From NCBI GenBank assembly GCA_963815445.1, contig CAWFGV010000006.1:372001-436000 (forward strand): a DNA stretch of 64,000 bases. The letters run 5' to 3'. The position numbers and the translations under genes are program-made. The first letter of the stretch is position 1; every line of letters starts with the position of its first letter. Shown here one piece after another: positions 7,371-17,577 of this stretch. The stretch comes from JANLYC01 sp963815445. GTDB taxonomy: Bacteria > Actinomycetota > Actinomycetes > Propionibacteriales > Nocardioidaceae. Below the pieces are notes generated by a model. It was not told the DNA's origin, searched no databases, and was given only the letters and a program-made list of their open reading frames with translations.

Positions 7371-9914
7371 TCAGCCCTGCCGATCGCGGGCCTGCGCCGC
7401 GAGCGCTCTCTTGACGTCGTCGCGGTTCTCCGACACCAGCCGTCGTGCTGCCGGGTTCGCCCTGGTCGTCGCCAGCCAGGCGTCGGTGGTGTCGAGGATC
7501 TCCTGCGAGGCGAGCGCGCTCGGGTACATCGCGCCGAGGATCGTCGAGGCGACGTGGACGCCGCGCTTCTCCCAGACGGTCTCTGCCACCTCGAGGTAGC
7601 GCGGGAGGTAGTCCCTCAGCACCTCTTGCTGATCTGGCTGGTTGAAGCTGAGCGCGATGCTGCGCAACGTCTCGTTGGCGATGTCCAGGTTCTCGACCGC
7701 CTCACGCCACGCGTGCGCCTTGGCCTCCGCGGTCGGCATGGCCGCGCGGGCAGCAGCGGCGTACTCCTGGCCGGAGATCGTCATGTCACGATCGAGCTCG
7801 GCGTCGACGGCGTCCTCGTCGGCGCGACCTTCCCGGGCGAGCCCGTGCAGGAGCTGCCACCGCAGGTCGGTGTCGACCGTGAGCCCCTCCAGGGTGCGGG
7901 AGCCGTCGAGCAGCCCGCTGATCAGGTCGAGGGCGGCGTCGTGACGCGCCGCCTGGGCGAGTCCCCGCACGAACGCGAGCTGCTGGTCGCTCGCCGGCCG
8001 CGCCGCCTGCACGAGTGCGAGCAGACCGGCCTCCCAGCGGGCTCCGACCTCCTCCCGGTTCTCGGGAGCGGTGAACTCGTTGACCGCCTGACCGGTACGG
8101 GCGACCAACGACCGGACGGCGAAGAGGTCGGTCTCGATGGGCATGCCGCGCAGCACCAGGTCGACCCAGTCGCTGGCCCGCATCTCGGCGTCGCGCGTCA
8201 TGTCCCAGGCAGCGCTCCACGAGAGAGCGCGGGGTAGTGACTCGTTGAAGGTATCGATGTGCTCGACGATCGTGGCGAGCGAGCGGTCGTCGAGCCGCAC
8301 CTTGGCGTAGGTCAGGTCACCGTCATTGAGCAGGACCAGGTCAGGCTGCCGCTCACCGGTGAGCTCCGGGACCTCGGTCTCGCTGCCGGCAACGTCGATC
8401 TCGAGGCTCAGCCGGCAGACCAGTCCGGTGTCGGCGAGGTCGTAGAGCCCGACGGCGAGCCGGTGGCGCCGGAGGGTCGGGTGTTCGGGATGAGCCGACT
8501 GCTCGACGCGGAAGGAGGTGAACGCGCCGTCGGCGTCGACGTCGAACCGGGGCCGGACGATGTTGACGCCAGACGTCTGCAGCCACTCCTTGGTCCATGA
8601 CCCGAGCTCGCGACCAGACGTCTCTTCGAGCGCCTTCATCAGGTCACCCAGCTCGGTGTTGCCGTAAGCGTGACGCTGGAAGTACACGCGCAGCCCGGCA
8701 AAGAACTCGTCCTGGCCCACCCAGGCAACGAGCTGCCGCAGGGCCGAGGCGCCCTTGGCGTAGGTGATGCCGTCGAAGTTGACCTCCACGGCTTCGAGGT
8801 CGAAGTTGTCCGCGGCGATGGGATGGGTGGACGGCAGCTGGTCCTGGCGGTAGGCCCACGTCTTGCGGGCGTTGCAGAAGTTGGTCCAGGACTCGTCGTA
8901 CTGGGTGGCGTCGGCAGCGGCCTGGTGTGAGGCCCACTCGGCGAACGACTCGTTGAGCCACAGATCGTCCCACCACTTCATCGTGACGAGGTCGCCGAAC
9001 CACATGTGCGCCATCTCGTGCAGGATCGTGTTCGCCCGACCCTCGTAGGCCGCCCGGGTCTGACGGCTGCGATAGATGTACTCGTCGCGGAAGGTGACGC
9101 AGCCGGCGTTCTCCATCGCGCCCATGTTGTACTCGGGCACGAACAGCTGGTCGTACTTGCCGAACGGGTACGCCATGTCGAAGCGGTCCTCGAAGTACGC
9201 GAATCCCTGCTTGGTGACCTCGAAGATGTCGTCGGCGTCGAGGTGACGCAGTAGCGACTCACGCAAGAAGATGCCGAGCGGGATCTCGCCCCGGGTGCCG
9301 TGGTAGCTGTCGCGCACCACCGCGTACTCACCGGCAACGAGCGCCGTGATGTAGGTGGACAGCCGTTGGGTCGGGTCGAAGTGCCACAGAGCCTTTCCGA
9401 GCCCCAGGTCGACCGGCTCAGGGGTGGGGGAGTTCGAGACGACCTGCCAGTGGGACGGGGCGGTCACGTGGAAGGTGAACTCGCCCTTGAGGTCGGGCTG
9501 CTCGAACGTGGTGAAGACACGGCGGGCGTCCGGGACCTCGAACTGCGTGTACAGATAGACGAGCTTGTCGGCCGGGTCGACGAAGCGATGTAGGCCCTCA
9601 CCGGTGTGGCTGTAGCGACAGTCGGCGACCACGCGGAGCTCGTTGTCGGCCTGCAGGTCGTCGAGCGGGATACGACTGTCGACGTAGGCCGCGGGGTCGA
9701 TCATCCGACCGTTCAGCGTGATCTCGTGCACCTGGGCGCCCACGAGATCTGCGAACGTCGCCGCGCCGGGCTCACGGCAGGCGAACCGGATGACGGTCGT
9801 GGAGGCGAACGTGGTCTCCGACGTGGTCAGGTCGAGCGTGATGTCATACGTCGAGACGTGCAAGAGACGTGCCCGCTCGGCGGCCTCGTCCCGTGTGAGG
9901 TTGATCCCAGGCAT
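7371..9914 (-). CDS. pepN: Aminopeptidase N (M1 family, zinc)
   Basis: An 847-residue zinc aminopeptidase that removes N-terminal residues from peptides in the cytoplasm. It has the exopeptidase motif GAMEN (about residue 265), the zinc site HEMAH (about 298) and the second Glu in NESFAEW about 20 residues on, followed by the long helical ERAP1-like C-terminal domain. The length fits actinobacterial PepN (about 850). The start at 9914 (MPGINLTRDEAAERAR) is chosen because family homology begins there; the open frame runs upstream to 10238 without homology. The ribosome binding site is weak. It is divergent from the mycothiol-linked reductase gene, as Rv2467 is from Rv2466c. Confidence 0.96.
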   Translation of the reverse strand: MPGINLTRDEAAERARLLHVSTYDITLDLTTSETTFASTTVIRFACREPGAATFADLVGAQVHEITLNGRMIDPAAYVDSRIPLDDLQADNELRVVADCRYSHTGEGLHRFVDPADKLVYLYTQFEVPDARRVFTTFEQPDLKGEFTFHVTAPSHWQVVSNSPTPEPVDLGLGKALWHFDPTQRLSTYITALVAGEYAVVRDSYHGTRGEIPLGIFLRESLLRHLDADDIFEVTKQGFAYFEDRFDMAYPFGKYDQLFVPEYNMGAMENAGCVTFRDEYIYRSRQTRAAYEGRANTILHEMAHMWFGDLVTMKWWDDLWLNESFAEWASHQAAADATQYDESWTNFCNARKTWAYRQDQLPSTHPIAADNFDLEAVEVNFDGITYAKGASALRQLVAWVGQDEFFAGLRVYFQRHAYGNTELGDLMKALEETSGRELGSWTKEWLQTSGVNIVRPRFDVDADGAFTSFRVEQSAHPEHPTLRRHRLAVGLYDLADTGLVCRLSLEIDVAGSETEVPELTGERQPDLVLLNDGDLTYAKVRLDDRSLATIVEHIDTFNESLPRALSWSAAWDMTRDAEMRASDWVDLVLRGMPIETDLFAVRSLVARTGQAVNEFTAPENREEVGARWEAGLLALVQAARPASDQQLAFVRGLAQAARHDAALDLISGLLDGSRTLEGLTVDTDLRWQLLHGLAREGRADEDAVDAELDRDMTISGQEYAAAARAAMPTAEAKAHAWREAVENLDIANETLRSIALSFNQPDQQEVLRDYLPRYLEVAETVWEKRGVHVASTILGAMYPSALASQEILDTTDAWLATTRANPAARRLVSENRDDVKRALAAQARDRQG

Positions 9915-10038
9915 GGGGGCAATCTTTGCATGGCGGCAGGGGAATGAAGAATCGGGTTTGGCAGTTGCAACCAAGTTGAGAGAACTCCCTCGAGCCCCCA
10001 CCCGGGCCCGGGTTACGTCGCAGAGCTCGAGGAGACTC

Positions 10039-10701
10039 ATGTCGACCGCACCCGCGACAGTCACCACCACCCGCGACCACGCTGTCGAGCCGATCCCCGT
10101 CGACTTCTGGTTCGACCCTGCCTGTCCGTGGGCGTGGATCACCTCCCGGTGGATCAAGGAGGCCGAGCAGGTGCGGGATATCCAGGTCTCCTGGCACGTG
10201 ATGAGCCTCGCGGTGCTCAACGAGGACAAGAAGGACATCAGCGATGGCTACCAGTCCTTCCTGGCCACGGCCCTCGGCCCGGTGCGCGTCCTCGAGGCGG
10301 CGCTGGATCGCCACGGTGAGGTGGACCCGACTGTGCTCGACCGGCTCTACACCGAGCTGGGAACCCGCTTCCACAACGAGGGTCGCGAGCGGGACGTCGC
10401 CACGATCTCGGAGGCACTCGCAGCCGCGGGTCTCGACGCCGATCTCGTCGACGCTCTGGACTCCACCGAGTTCGACGATGCGGTGCGCAAGTCGCATCAG
10501 GCCGCCATCGATCAGGTGGGCGACGACGTCGGCACGCCCGTCATCGCCACTGAGGGGTTCGCGTTCTTCGGTCCGGTCGTGACGCCGATCCCGCGCGGTG
10601 AGGATGCCGGGCGGCTCTGGGACGGGTTCCGTCTGATGGGGAGTGTCGAGGGCTTCTACGAGCTGAAACGGTCCCGCCTCGTGGGCCCGACGTTCGACTG
10701 A
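10039..10701 (+). CDS. Mycothiol-dependent DsbA-like reductase (Rv2466c family)
   Basis: A 220-residue thioredoxin-fold protein of the DsbA/FrnE-like group. The active-site motif is CPWA (Cys29) within FWFDPACPWAW, so only the attacking Cys is present, where M. tuberculosis Rv2466c has CPWC. The C-terminus has the family cis-Pro region (GTPVIATEGFAFFGPVVTPIPRG) and ELKRSRLVGPTF. Rv2466c reduces substrates with mycothiol and activates nitro compounds; a monothiol form would favour a glutaredoxin-like mechanism through a mixed disulfide. ATG 10039 has GAGGAGA just upstream. It probably starts a run of genes with the esterase, rpiB and nei (spacer of 5 nt to the next GTG). Confidence 0.88.
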   Translation: MSTAPATVTTTRDHAVEPIPVDFWFDPACPWAWITSRWIKEAEQVRDIQVSWHVMSLAVLNEDKKDISDGYQSFLATALGPVRVLEAALDRHGEVDPTVLDRLYTELGTRFHNEGRERDVATISEALAAAGLDADLVDALDSTEFDDAVRKSHQAAIDQVGDDVGTPVIATEGFAFFGPVVTPIPRGEDAGRLWDGFRLMGSVEGFYELKRSRLVGPTFD

Positions 10702-10706
10702 CGCTC

Positions 10707-11603
10707 GTGCTGCATCCACAGGCCGAGAGCGCGATGGCGCTCTGGACCCTCGACCCGCGGCCCGGCGAGCCGGGCTTCGACCTCGCTGAACGCAGGACCT
10801 TGGCCTGGAACGCCGCCCGGCTCGGCGAGCGCGAGCAGGTCGCGGCCGTGGTCGACCTGGACGCTGACGGCGTCCAATGCCGTCTGTACCGACCCAACCC
10901 AGGCGCGCCGACACTCGTCGCGCTGCACGGGGGAGGGTGGGTGTTGGGCGACCTCGACACCCACGACGCGCACTGGCGTCGGGTGGCCAACCGCACGGGG
11001 TGGGCAGTGCTCGCTGTGGACTACCGCCGTTCGCCCGAGCACGTCTACCCGGCCGCGTGCGACGACGTGGATTCCGTGATCGCGTGGGTGCGCACCGACG
11101 GCGACCGGCTAGACATCGACACCGCACGGGTCGCGGTCGTTGGCGACAGCGCCGGAGGTCAGCTCGCGCTGGTCGCGGGCCGACGCAACCCCGGCCTCGC
11201 CGCCATCGCGCTCATCTACCCGTGTATCGATCCACGGGGCGCGCAACCGTCGTACCGCACCGAGACGGGCGGGCTGACCGGTGCCGAGATGGACTGGTAC
11301 TGGCAGCGTTATACCGGAGCCGACTTGTCGAGTGAGGAGCTGCACCCGCTGACGGCGGACCTGCGGGACCTGCCGCCCACGCTCGTACTCACGGCCGAGC
11401 ATGACCCCTTGCGCGACGAGGGCGAGCGGTTGGCGGAGCGGTTGGCCGCGGCAGACGTGCCGGTGACGGCGACTCGCTTCCTGGGCATGATTCACGGATT
11501 CTGGCGGTGGCCTGAGCTGTTCAACGCGTCGGACGTCGCGGTCGGACAGCTCGCCGGTTTCCTGGACGGCGTCGTCCCACGCGCGCAGGCCGGGCCAAGA
11601 TAG
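10707..11603 (+). CDS. Alpha/beta hydrolase, hormone-sensitive-lipase family esterase
   Basis: A 298-residue esterase of the HSL (acetyl esterase) family. The oxyanion-hole motif HGGGW starts at residue 74; the nucleophile Ser148 lies in GDSAGG; the acidic residue is in EHDPLRDEG (about 233) and the catalytic His in MIHGFW (about 266). It should hydrolyse short-chain acyl esters. No signal peptide, so cytoplasmic. Start GTG 10707 lies 5 nt after the reductase stop. M. tuberculosis carries LipP (Rv2463) near this place, but LipP is a different, beta-lactamase-like family, so the position does not imply orthology. Confidence 0.88.
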   Translation: MLHPQAESAMALWTLDPRPGEPGFDLAERRTLAWNAARLGEREQVAAVVDLDADGVQCRLYRPNPGAPTLVALHGGGWVLGDLDTHDAHWRRVANRTGWAVLAVDYRRSPEHVYPAACDDVDSVIAWVRTDGDRLDIDTARVAVVGDSAGGQLALVAGRRNPGLAAIALIYPCIDPRGAQPSYRTETGGLTGAEMDWYWQRYTGADLSSEELHPLTADLRDLPPTLVLTAEHDPLRDEGERLAERLAAADVPVTATRFLGMIHGFWRWPELFNASDVAVGQLAGFLDGVVPRAQAGPR

Positions 11604-11656
11604 CTGCGGCCGGGCAGGCCGTTGGCCGAAGCCGCCCGTCTGACAGGATCGGCAGC

Positions 11657-12162
<506 letters not shown>

Positions 12163-12163
<1 letters not shown>

Positions 12164-13005
12164 TGCCGGAGGGGCACACGCTTTTCCGTCTCGCGGCAGA
12201 CCTCAGCAACGCCTTCGGTGGACAGTCCGTCGAGGTGACGAGCCCGCAGGGCAGGTTCAGCGAAGAAGCCGCGTTGGTCGACGGACACGTGCTCGAGCTC
12301 GCCGAGTCGGCCGGCAAACACCTGTTCGTGCGGTTCGACCTCGGCCCCGACGCGGCCGCGGACACCGACTCGGTGACGATTCTGCACGTCCACCTCGGTT
12401 TGATCGGCTCGTTCGTGATCGAGGACGGTACTGCTCCACCCGCGGTGGGCGCGGTCCGGGTGCGTATCGTCGGCCCGGCCGCGTACGCAGACCTCCGTGG
12501 CGCGACCACGTGTGAGCTCGTCTCAGACACCACCAGGCGGACCATCCTGGCCAAGCTCGGACCTGACCCGTTGCGCGCCGACGCCGACCCCGACAAGGCG
12601 TTCCACCGCATCCACGCGAGCAAGAAGGCGGTCGGAGCGCTGCTGATGGACCAGTCCGTCCTTGCGGGTGTCGGCAACGTGTACCGGGCCGAGTCGTTGT
12701 TCAGGGCCCGGCTGAACCCGCTCACCCCGGGTCGCAAGGTGGCGCGGCGCCGCTGGGACTCGATCTGGGCTGATCTGGTCGACCTGATGGAGTACGGCGT
12801 GCAGACCGGCCGCATCGACACGGTTCGCCCGGAGCACGAGCCCGAGGCGATGGGTCGGGACGCCCGGGTGGACGACCACGGCGGCGAAGTCTACGTCTAC
12901 CGCCGCAACGGGCAACCCTGTTTCGTCTGTGGATCGATCGTCAAGACCAAGCTCCTGGAGGGTCGCAACCTGTTCTGGTGCCCCACGTGCCAACGCCGTC
13001 GATGA
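12163..13005 (+). CDS. nei: Fpg/Nei-family DNA glycosylase
   Basis: A 280-residue bifunctional DNA glycosylase/AP lyase that excises oxidised bases. The N-terminus MPEGHT gives the catalytic Pro2 and Glu3; the helix-two-turn-helix region holds LMDQSVLAGVGNVYRAESLF; the zinc finger is CFVCGSIVK...CPTCQRRR near the C-terminus with four cysteines. The ortholog Rv2464c follows rpiB in M. tuberculosis. Start ATG 12163 overlaps the rpiB stop, so translation is coupled. MPEGHT rather than MPELPE points to the Nei side of the family. Confidence 0.93.
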
Positions 13006-13108
13006 AGCTCACCGCCCTGGAAGCCCTGCTGGCCCGGCCCGGGCGAGGGCTGTCCACCACCTTCGTGGTTCAGGTCCACGGAACCTACCGGTTGGTTACT
13101 GTCTGACC

Positions 13109-14221
13109 GTGGCAAGCACTCCACGAGCCGTCCGGCTGACGCGGAACCCGCTTGCGCGGGGGGTCCGCCGCGTTCGCGGTGCGCTGGGGCGCGCGCTGCG
13201 CGAGGCCGAGACCGCCTGGTTGGTGCTGCTGAGCATCGGGTCGGTGCTCAACGTGCTGCTGCTCGCAGCTATCCCCGACTGGTGGCCGCTGACCGGGTTC
13301 GTGCTCCCTGTGGTGTTGTCGGTACGGGTGCTGTCGCTGGGCCGGCTGCTGCTCCTGTACGTCGTCGTGATCGCTTGTGTGACCACCTCGGTGATCCTCG
13401 TCGAGCCCCTGACACAGCTCCGTTTCGGCGCGATCTGCGTGATCGCACTCGTGATGCTGCTGGTGCTCTGGTACGCACGCGACCGGCAGCGGTTGGGAGT
13501 TGCGTCGACCCGCGGCGAGTCCATGTTGATCGACCTGCGCGACCGGCTCGCCAGCCAGAGCCAGCTGCCGGCGCTGCCCAGGTCCTGGCACGCAGAGGCG
13601 GTGATGCGGTCGGCCGGCGGGGCGTCTTTCGCCGGTGACTTCATCGTGGCGGCGAAGTCGCTCGACGGCGACATTCTCGAGGTGGCTGTCGTCGATGTCT
13701 CAGGCAAGGGCGTGGGCGCCGGCTCGCGTGCACTCCTCCTCTCGGGGGCCTTCGGAGGCCTGTTGGGCTCGTTGGCTCAGGAGCAGTTCCTGCCGGCCGC
13801 GAACGAGTACCTCATGCGGCAGGAGTGGAGCGAGGGATTCGCGACCGCGGTGCACCTGTCGATCAACCTGAAGAACGGCGTGTTCGAGGTTCGGACGGCC
13901 GGTCACCCGCCGGCGCTCCAGTTTCACGCGGGATCGGGTCGCTGGGCGGTGCACTGGACCGACGGGCCGGTGCTCGGGGTGGTCAGCCGGGCCGACTTCA
14001 GCGCGCATCGGGGCCAGATGATGCCCGGGGATGCCTTGCTGTTGTACACCGACGGTCTCGTCGAGACGCCCAAGCAGGACATCACCTATGGCATCGACAA
14101 GCTGCTCGGTGAGGCAGAGCGTCTCGTCCAGCACGGCTTCATGCACGGCGCCGACCAGCTGGTGGCAAGTGTGGAGACCGAGGGCGACGACCGAGCGCTC
14201 TTCCTCCTGCACCGTCGCTGA
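13109..14221 (+). CDS. Membrane PP2C/SpoIIE-type serine phosphatase
   Basis: A 370-residue protein with three or four N-terminal membrane helices (about residues 30-120) and a C-terminal SpoIIE-type PP2C domain. Metal-site motifs are visible: GGASFAGDFIVAAK, VVDVSGKGVGAGSRA, TAGHPPALQF, LLLYTDGLVE and EGDDRALFLL. Such enzymes dephosphorylate anti-sigma-factor antagonists in partner-switching cascades. No PAS, GAF or kinase domain is fused, and no anti-sigma or antagonist gene is nearby, so its partner is unknown. Start GTG 13109 gives the shortest protein keeping all membrane segments; the open frame upstream overlaps nei. Confidence 0.85.
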   Translation: MASTPRAVRLTRNPLARGVRRVRGALGRALREAETAWLVLLSIGSVLNVLLLAAIPDWWPLTGFVLPVVLSVRVLSLGRLLLLYVVVIACVTTSVILVEPLTQLRFGAICVIALVMLLVLWYARDRQRLGVASTRGESMLIDLRDRLASQSQLPALPRSWHAEAVMRSAGGASFAGDFIVAAKSLDGDILEVAVVDVSGKGVGAGSRALLLSGAFGGLLGSLAQEQFLPAANEYLMRQEWSEGFATAVHLSINLKNGVFEVRTAGHPPALQFHAGSGRWAVHWTDGPVLGVVSRADFSAHRGQMMPGDALLLYTDGLVETPKQDITYGIDKLLGEAERLVQHGFMHGADQLVASVETEGDDRALFLLHRR

Positions 14222-14230
14222 GAGCGCGCG

Positions 14231-14665
14231 TCAGCCGAGACAGAACTCGTTGCCCTCGGGATCGGTCAGGGTGATCCAGGTGTGCGGGCCTTGCCGGCCA
14301 TGATGCAGCACGGTGGCGCCGCGCTCGGTGAGCCTGGCGACGAGGGAGTCGAGGTCCTCGCCACCCAGGCGCACGTCGAGGTGCACCCGATTCTTGACCG
14401 TCTTGGCCTCGGGGACCTGCTGGAACAGGATGCGGGCGCCCGGCCGTGCGTCCGGATCGGGGTGCCGGATCGCCGCTCCCGTCTTCCACACGAGGACGCC
14501 GTGGTGCGTAGCGGTGTCGTCCTCGCTGGCATGACCCTGGGCGATCATGTCGCGGATGAACCCCTCGTCGGACGCCTCGACGTCCCAACCGAGGGCGTCG
14601 GCCCACCAGTCAGCGAGCGTATGGGGCTCGGTGGAGTCGAACGTGACCTGGAAGCTCAATGCCAT
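14231..14665 (-). CDS. VOC-superfamily (glyoxalase-like) protein
   Basis: A 144-residue protein with two VOC half-repeats: FQVTFDSTEPHTLADWWADAL at the start and VHLDVRLGGEDLDSLVARL in the middle, ending TLTDPEGNEFCLG. Members without a neighbouring pathway are often enzymes or resistance binding proteins of unknown ligand. The late E of NEFC and the H of VHLDV fit partial metal-ligand positions, but the full set is not obvious. The stop is 9 nt from that of the convergent phosphatase gene. No operon partner. Confidence 0.8.
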   Translation of the reverse strand: MALSFQVTFDSTEPHTLADWWADALGWDVEASDEGFIRDMIAQGHASEDDTATHHGVLVWKTGAAIRHPDPDARPGARILFQQVPEAKTVKNRVHLDVRLGGEDLDSLVARLTERGATVLHHGRQGPHTWITLTDPEGNEFCLG

Positions 14666-14708
14666 GGCACGAACCTAGCCAGTCACGCCGACAACCGCCG
14701 AGAACGCG

Positions 14709-16074
14709 TCAGCCCTTCGCGAGGGCGCCCATGGGGTCCCAGGCGGGCAGCACGACAGGCTCCTGCTCGAGTGCCTCCTGCAGCTCATGCGGCAGGGCGG
14801 AGCGGCGTACGGCGACCTCGAAGACGTGCTCACCGAACCAGTTGTCGTTCATGGTCCAGAAGCCCTTGTCGGCCTTGTCTCCGCCCCAGCTGTTCTCCAC
14901 CCGCCAGCGGCGCGGCGCTTCGACGCCACCGGGTCCGGTGACCACGTCGACGCCGGTGAAGAGCATGGCGTGGGTCATCAAGGTGTCGTGGTGCACGAGC
15001 CGGTCGGCCTTGTCCAGGGCCAGGTCGACGTCGTACACCGCCTCGTAGTCGAACAGACGCTCGTCCCAGTAGCCGAGGTCCAGGTGCGCCATCTTGCCGG
15101 TGTCGCAGCCGAACCAGACCGGCTCGCCGCCTCGCAGTGAGGCCATCGTGAGGTCTCGGATCAACGACATCGAGACGTTGAGGTACACCACCGGCGGCTC
15201 GCCGACGACGTTGCCGAGATACTCGACGGTGTAGGTGCGACCGACCTCGCTCGACTCGCGCGGGTCGTGCACGATGCAGACGTAGTCGTCGAGCGGAAGT
15301 CCGGCGTACTTCTCCGCGAACTCCTGCGGCGACACTGTGTCGTCGCGGTGGAACACCTTCTCCTTGTCGTTCCACTGCCACTGAACGCTGGTGGGAGGCG
15401 TCCCGAGGTGGATGCAGAGGACGCGGTGCATCGCCTCGACCGCACCGAGCTTGACCTCGCGGAGCTGCTCCTGGGACGCACCGTTGGCGGCCTGCTGCCG
15501 CAGGTCGCGAGCCGCCCGGCGGAGGAGCTCGCTGATCGTGCGGTTCATGCTGGACGTCTTGGACGACGAGTGGGTCTCGGGCATCGCCGACTTCGGGACC
15601 AGCCCGTGCTTGCGGATCAACGCGACGAACATGTTCCACTGGCCGCCGTCCTCGGCGGGGTTCTCGAGCAGGTGGGCGACCGTACGGTCATCCACGTCCC
15701 GGTCTGCCGTCTCGATGATCGCCTCGAGCCAGAAGTTGGCCTTCTCGAGCTTGTCCCAGTAGAGCAGGTAGTTCTGGGAGAACTCGAAATCCTTGATGAT
15801 CCATCGTCTTGGCCGCGCCGGCGCGCAACAGGTTGAGACCCGCGAACAGCCAGCAGCGCCCGCTCTGCTTCTGGTTGGTGGCTTCCCAGTCGTCGAGCAA
15901 CGTGGACATCGAGGTGGCGGTCTGGTTGACCACGGAGCGGTCGAGAGCGACGTCCTCGAGACTCGTGGTGGTCACGGCGTTCTGGGCCAGGCGGTAAGCC
16001 GGGTTGGACTCGAACTGCTTGGTGAAACGCTCCAGGTCGTCAGCGTTCAATGCGCGGTTGGTGTTCGTGGTCAT
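14709..16074 (-). pseudogene. pepC: Aminopeptidase C (bleomycin hydrolase family, C1B), frameshifted
   Basis: Cytoplasmic cysteine aminopeptidase of the PepC family, present in two frames. The N-terminal part (16074 to about 15800) has the oxyanion Gln and nucleophile Cys in NQKQSGRCWLFAGLN. The rest (about 15797 to 14709) continues with KDFEFSQNYLLYWDKLE and has the catalytic His (THAMLFTGVD) and Asn (VENSWGG). Removing one base, G at 15798, turns MDHQGFR into MDIKDFEFSQ and joins both parts into about 454 residues, the normal length. As written, translation ends near 15688 after 128 residues. All catalytic residues are intact, so this is either a very recent mutation or a sequencing error. 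Confidence 0.88.
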
Positions 16075-16213
16075 CGTCGTCCTTGTCCCTCGTTGTCGAC
16101 TGTCTGCTGGGGTTGCGGTTCTGCATCCGGCGTATCGGTGTCACCCCGAGCAGAGCCTACGCCCTGGCACGGCGGCCGCTGTCGTTCTGCCGGAGTGGAT
16201 CGGATCCGGCGAC

Positions 16214-16801
16214 TCAGCGGCCGAACAGCTTCTTCACCTGCGCACGACGCAGCGGGACCGGAGGTGCAGTTGTCCAGGTTCGTTCGTGGACGCTGGTGAA
16301 CGAGGCAGTCAGCGGCTGAAACAGCTGCATGGACGCGTCTGGTGAGAAGCACACGAAGCCGGGGGAGGCCGACTTGCGGATCCGGATGGTGGCCGCTCCG
16401 GACATCGCGGCCGGGGAACCGTTGCCGGTCGACACGGTCGTCGACTCCGCCAGGTAGATCTTGCTGTCGGGAGTCCCGAGGGTGTTGAGGTCTGCGACGC
16501 CGCAGATCACTGACGCCGACGTCGCCTGCGGGTCCGTCGGCTGGAGCAGCAGCACGATCCGGTCCGTGATGTCGTAGAGACCTGGGTCGACGGGGATGTC
16601 CCACGCCGCAAGTCCCTGGACGACGTCGCCGCGCGTCCCCGCGGCAAACGTCGACACGGATGAGGCCGCGGACGTAGCCCTGGTGGCCCGGGACTGTCCC
16701 GAGCCCTTACCGCCGACTGCTTGCGCCGTCACACCTGCACTGACGACCATCACCAGGGCTGCCGCTCCGACGACGATGCTCGTGCGTTTGGACACCTGCA
16801 T
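16214..16801 (-). CDS. Secreted protein of unknown function
   Basis: A 195-residue product with a typical Sec signal: QVSKRTS, a hydrophobic core IVVGAAALVMVVSAGVTA, and a likely cut near AQA-VGG (about residue 29). The mature part is Ala/Ser/Thr-rich at first, then has VICGVADLNTLGTPDSKIYL and GFVCFSPDASMQLFQPL with two cysteines that could pair. No known domain was recognised. ATG 16801 follows GGAGGTCAAC; an upstream ATG at 16834 lacks this. About 140 bp separate it from pepC; nothing was recognised there. Confidence 0.75.
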   Translation of the reverse strand: MQVSKRTSIVVGAAALVMVVSAGVTAQAVGGKGSGQSRATRATSAASSVSTFAAGTRGDVVQGLAAWDIPVDPGLYDITDRIVLLLQPTDPQATSASVICGVADLNTLGTPDSKIYLAESTTVSTGNGSPAAMSGAATIRIRKSASPGFVCFSPDASMQLFQPLTASFTSVHERTWTTAPPVPLRRAQVKKLFGR

Positions 16802-17046
16802 GTTGACCTCCGGGCTCGTCTTCCCCGAGACCACTTGAAGGGTAAATCACGATGAGAGCACGGCTGTTGCATCCGTGCGGGTCCGGCGTGTCGATCCTCG
16901 GCGGCGCCGTCGCTGGTGAGGGACCACCACGAGCCGCCGCTTACGCGTCGGTGACGTTTCCGTCGCCGATCGGGTTGCACGGGATGCGCGGCCTAGGCTG
17001 ACGGGGTTACATCCTCGACTGGTGGCACAACGAAGGGAGGGAGGTC

Positions 17047-17577
17047 ATGACCACATCGGTCGGTCGACCCCAGGCCGGGACAGCCGACGGCTTGGACGGG
17101 CGCACCACGAGGGTGCTCGTTGCCTTCCTTCGCATCGGCGTCGCCGTCTTGTGGATCGAGAACGTGGGATGGAAGGCACCGCCGAACTTCTCGTCCCTTC
17201 GGAAGTTCACCCAGTATGCCGTCGACTACCCCGTCGTACGGCCGTTCTCGTGGCTCGTCGAACACCTGATCCTCCCGAACTTCACGTTTTTCGCGTGGAT
17301 GACCTTGCTCCTGGAAGCTTCGATCGGTGCCTTTCTGCTCATCGGGCTGGCCACCCGGTTCTGGGCCCTCGTGGGCATCGCGCAGACCTTGGCGATCACG
17401 ATGTCGGTGCTCAACGCGCCGCACGAGTGGGAGTGGTCGTACTACCTCATGGTGTTGGCCCACGTGGCCCTGTTCGCGACGGCGGCGGGCCGTTCCTACG
17501 GCCTCGACGCCGTGATGCGGCCGATCTGGCGGACATCGGACAGCTACGCGTCGCGCCTGCTGATGAGGGTGTCATGA
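17047..17577 (+). CDS. DoxX-family membrane protein
   Basis: A 176-residue membrane protein with about four helices. Features of the DoxX/TQO family: LVAFLRIGVAVLWIENVGWK near the N-terminus, a helix after FFAWMTLLLEASIGAFLLIGL, and the last helix with YLMVLAHVALFATAAGRSYGLDA. The family covers quinone-linked thiosulfate oxidoreductase subunits and integral partners of peroxide-defence complexes; the role here is unknown. GGAGGGAGG directly precedes ATG 17047. It overlaps the next membrane gene by 4 nt (ATGA), so the two are co-translated and may form one complex. The 245-bp spacer to the divergent secreted-protein gene shows no other feature. Confidence 0.85.
   Translation: MTTSVGRPQAGTADGLDGRTTRVLVAFLRIGVAVLWIENVGWKAPPNFSSLRKFTQYAVDYPVVRPFSWLVEHLILPNFTFFAWMTLLLEASIGAFLLIGLATRFWALVGIAQTLAITMSVLNAPHEWEWSYYLMVLAHVALFATAAGRSYGLDAVMRPIWRTSDSYASRLLMRVS

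Noticed and set aside
12929..13108. Longer N-terminus for the SpoIIE-type phosphatase
   Set aside because: The extra frame overlaps nei and encodes no membrane or domain sequence; GTG 13109 starts just before the basic N-terminus and spans.
15780..15810. Programmed frameshift in pepC
   Set aside because: No slippery heptamer or downstream structure is evident and homologues are not known to use one; error or mutation is simpler.
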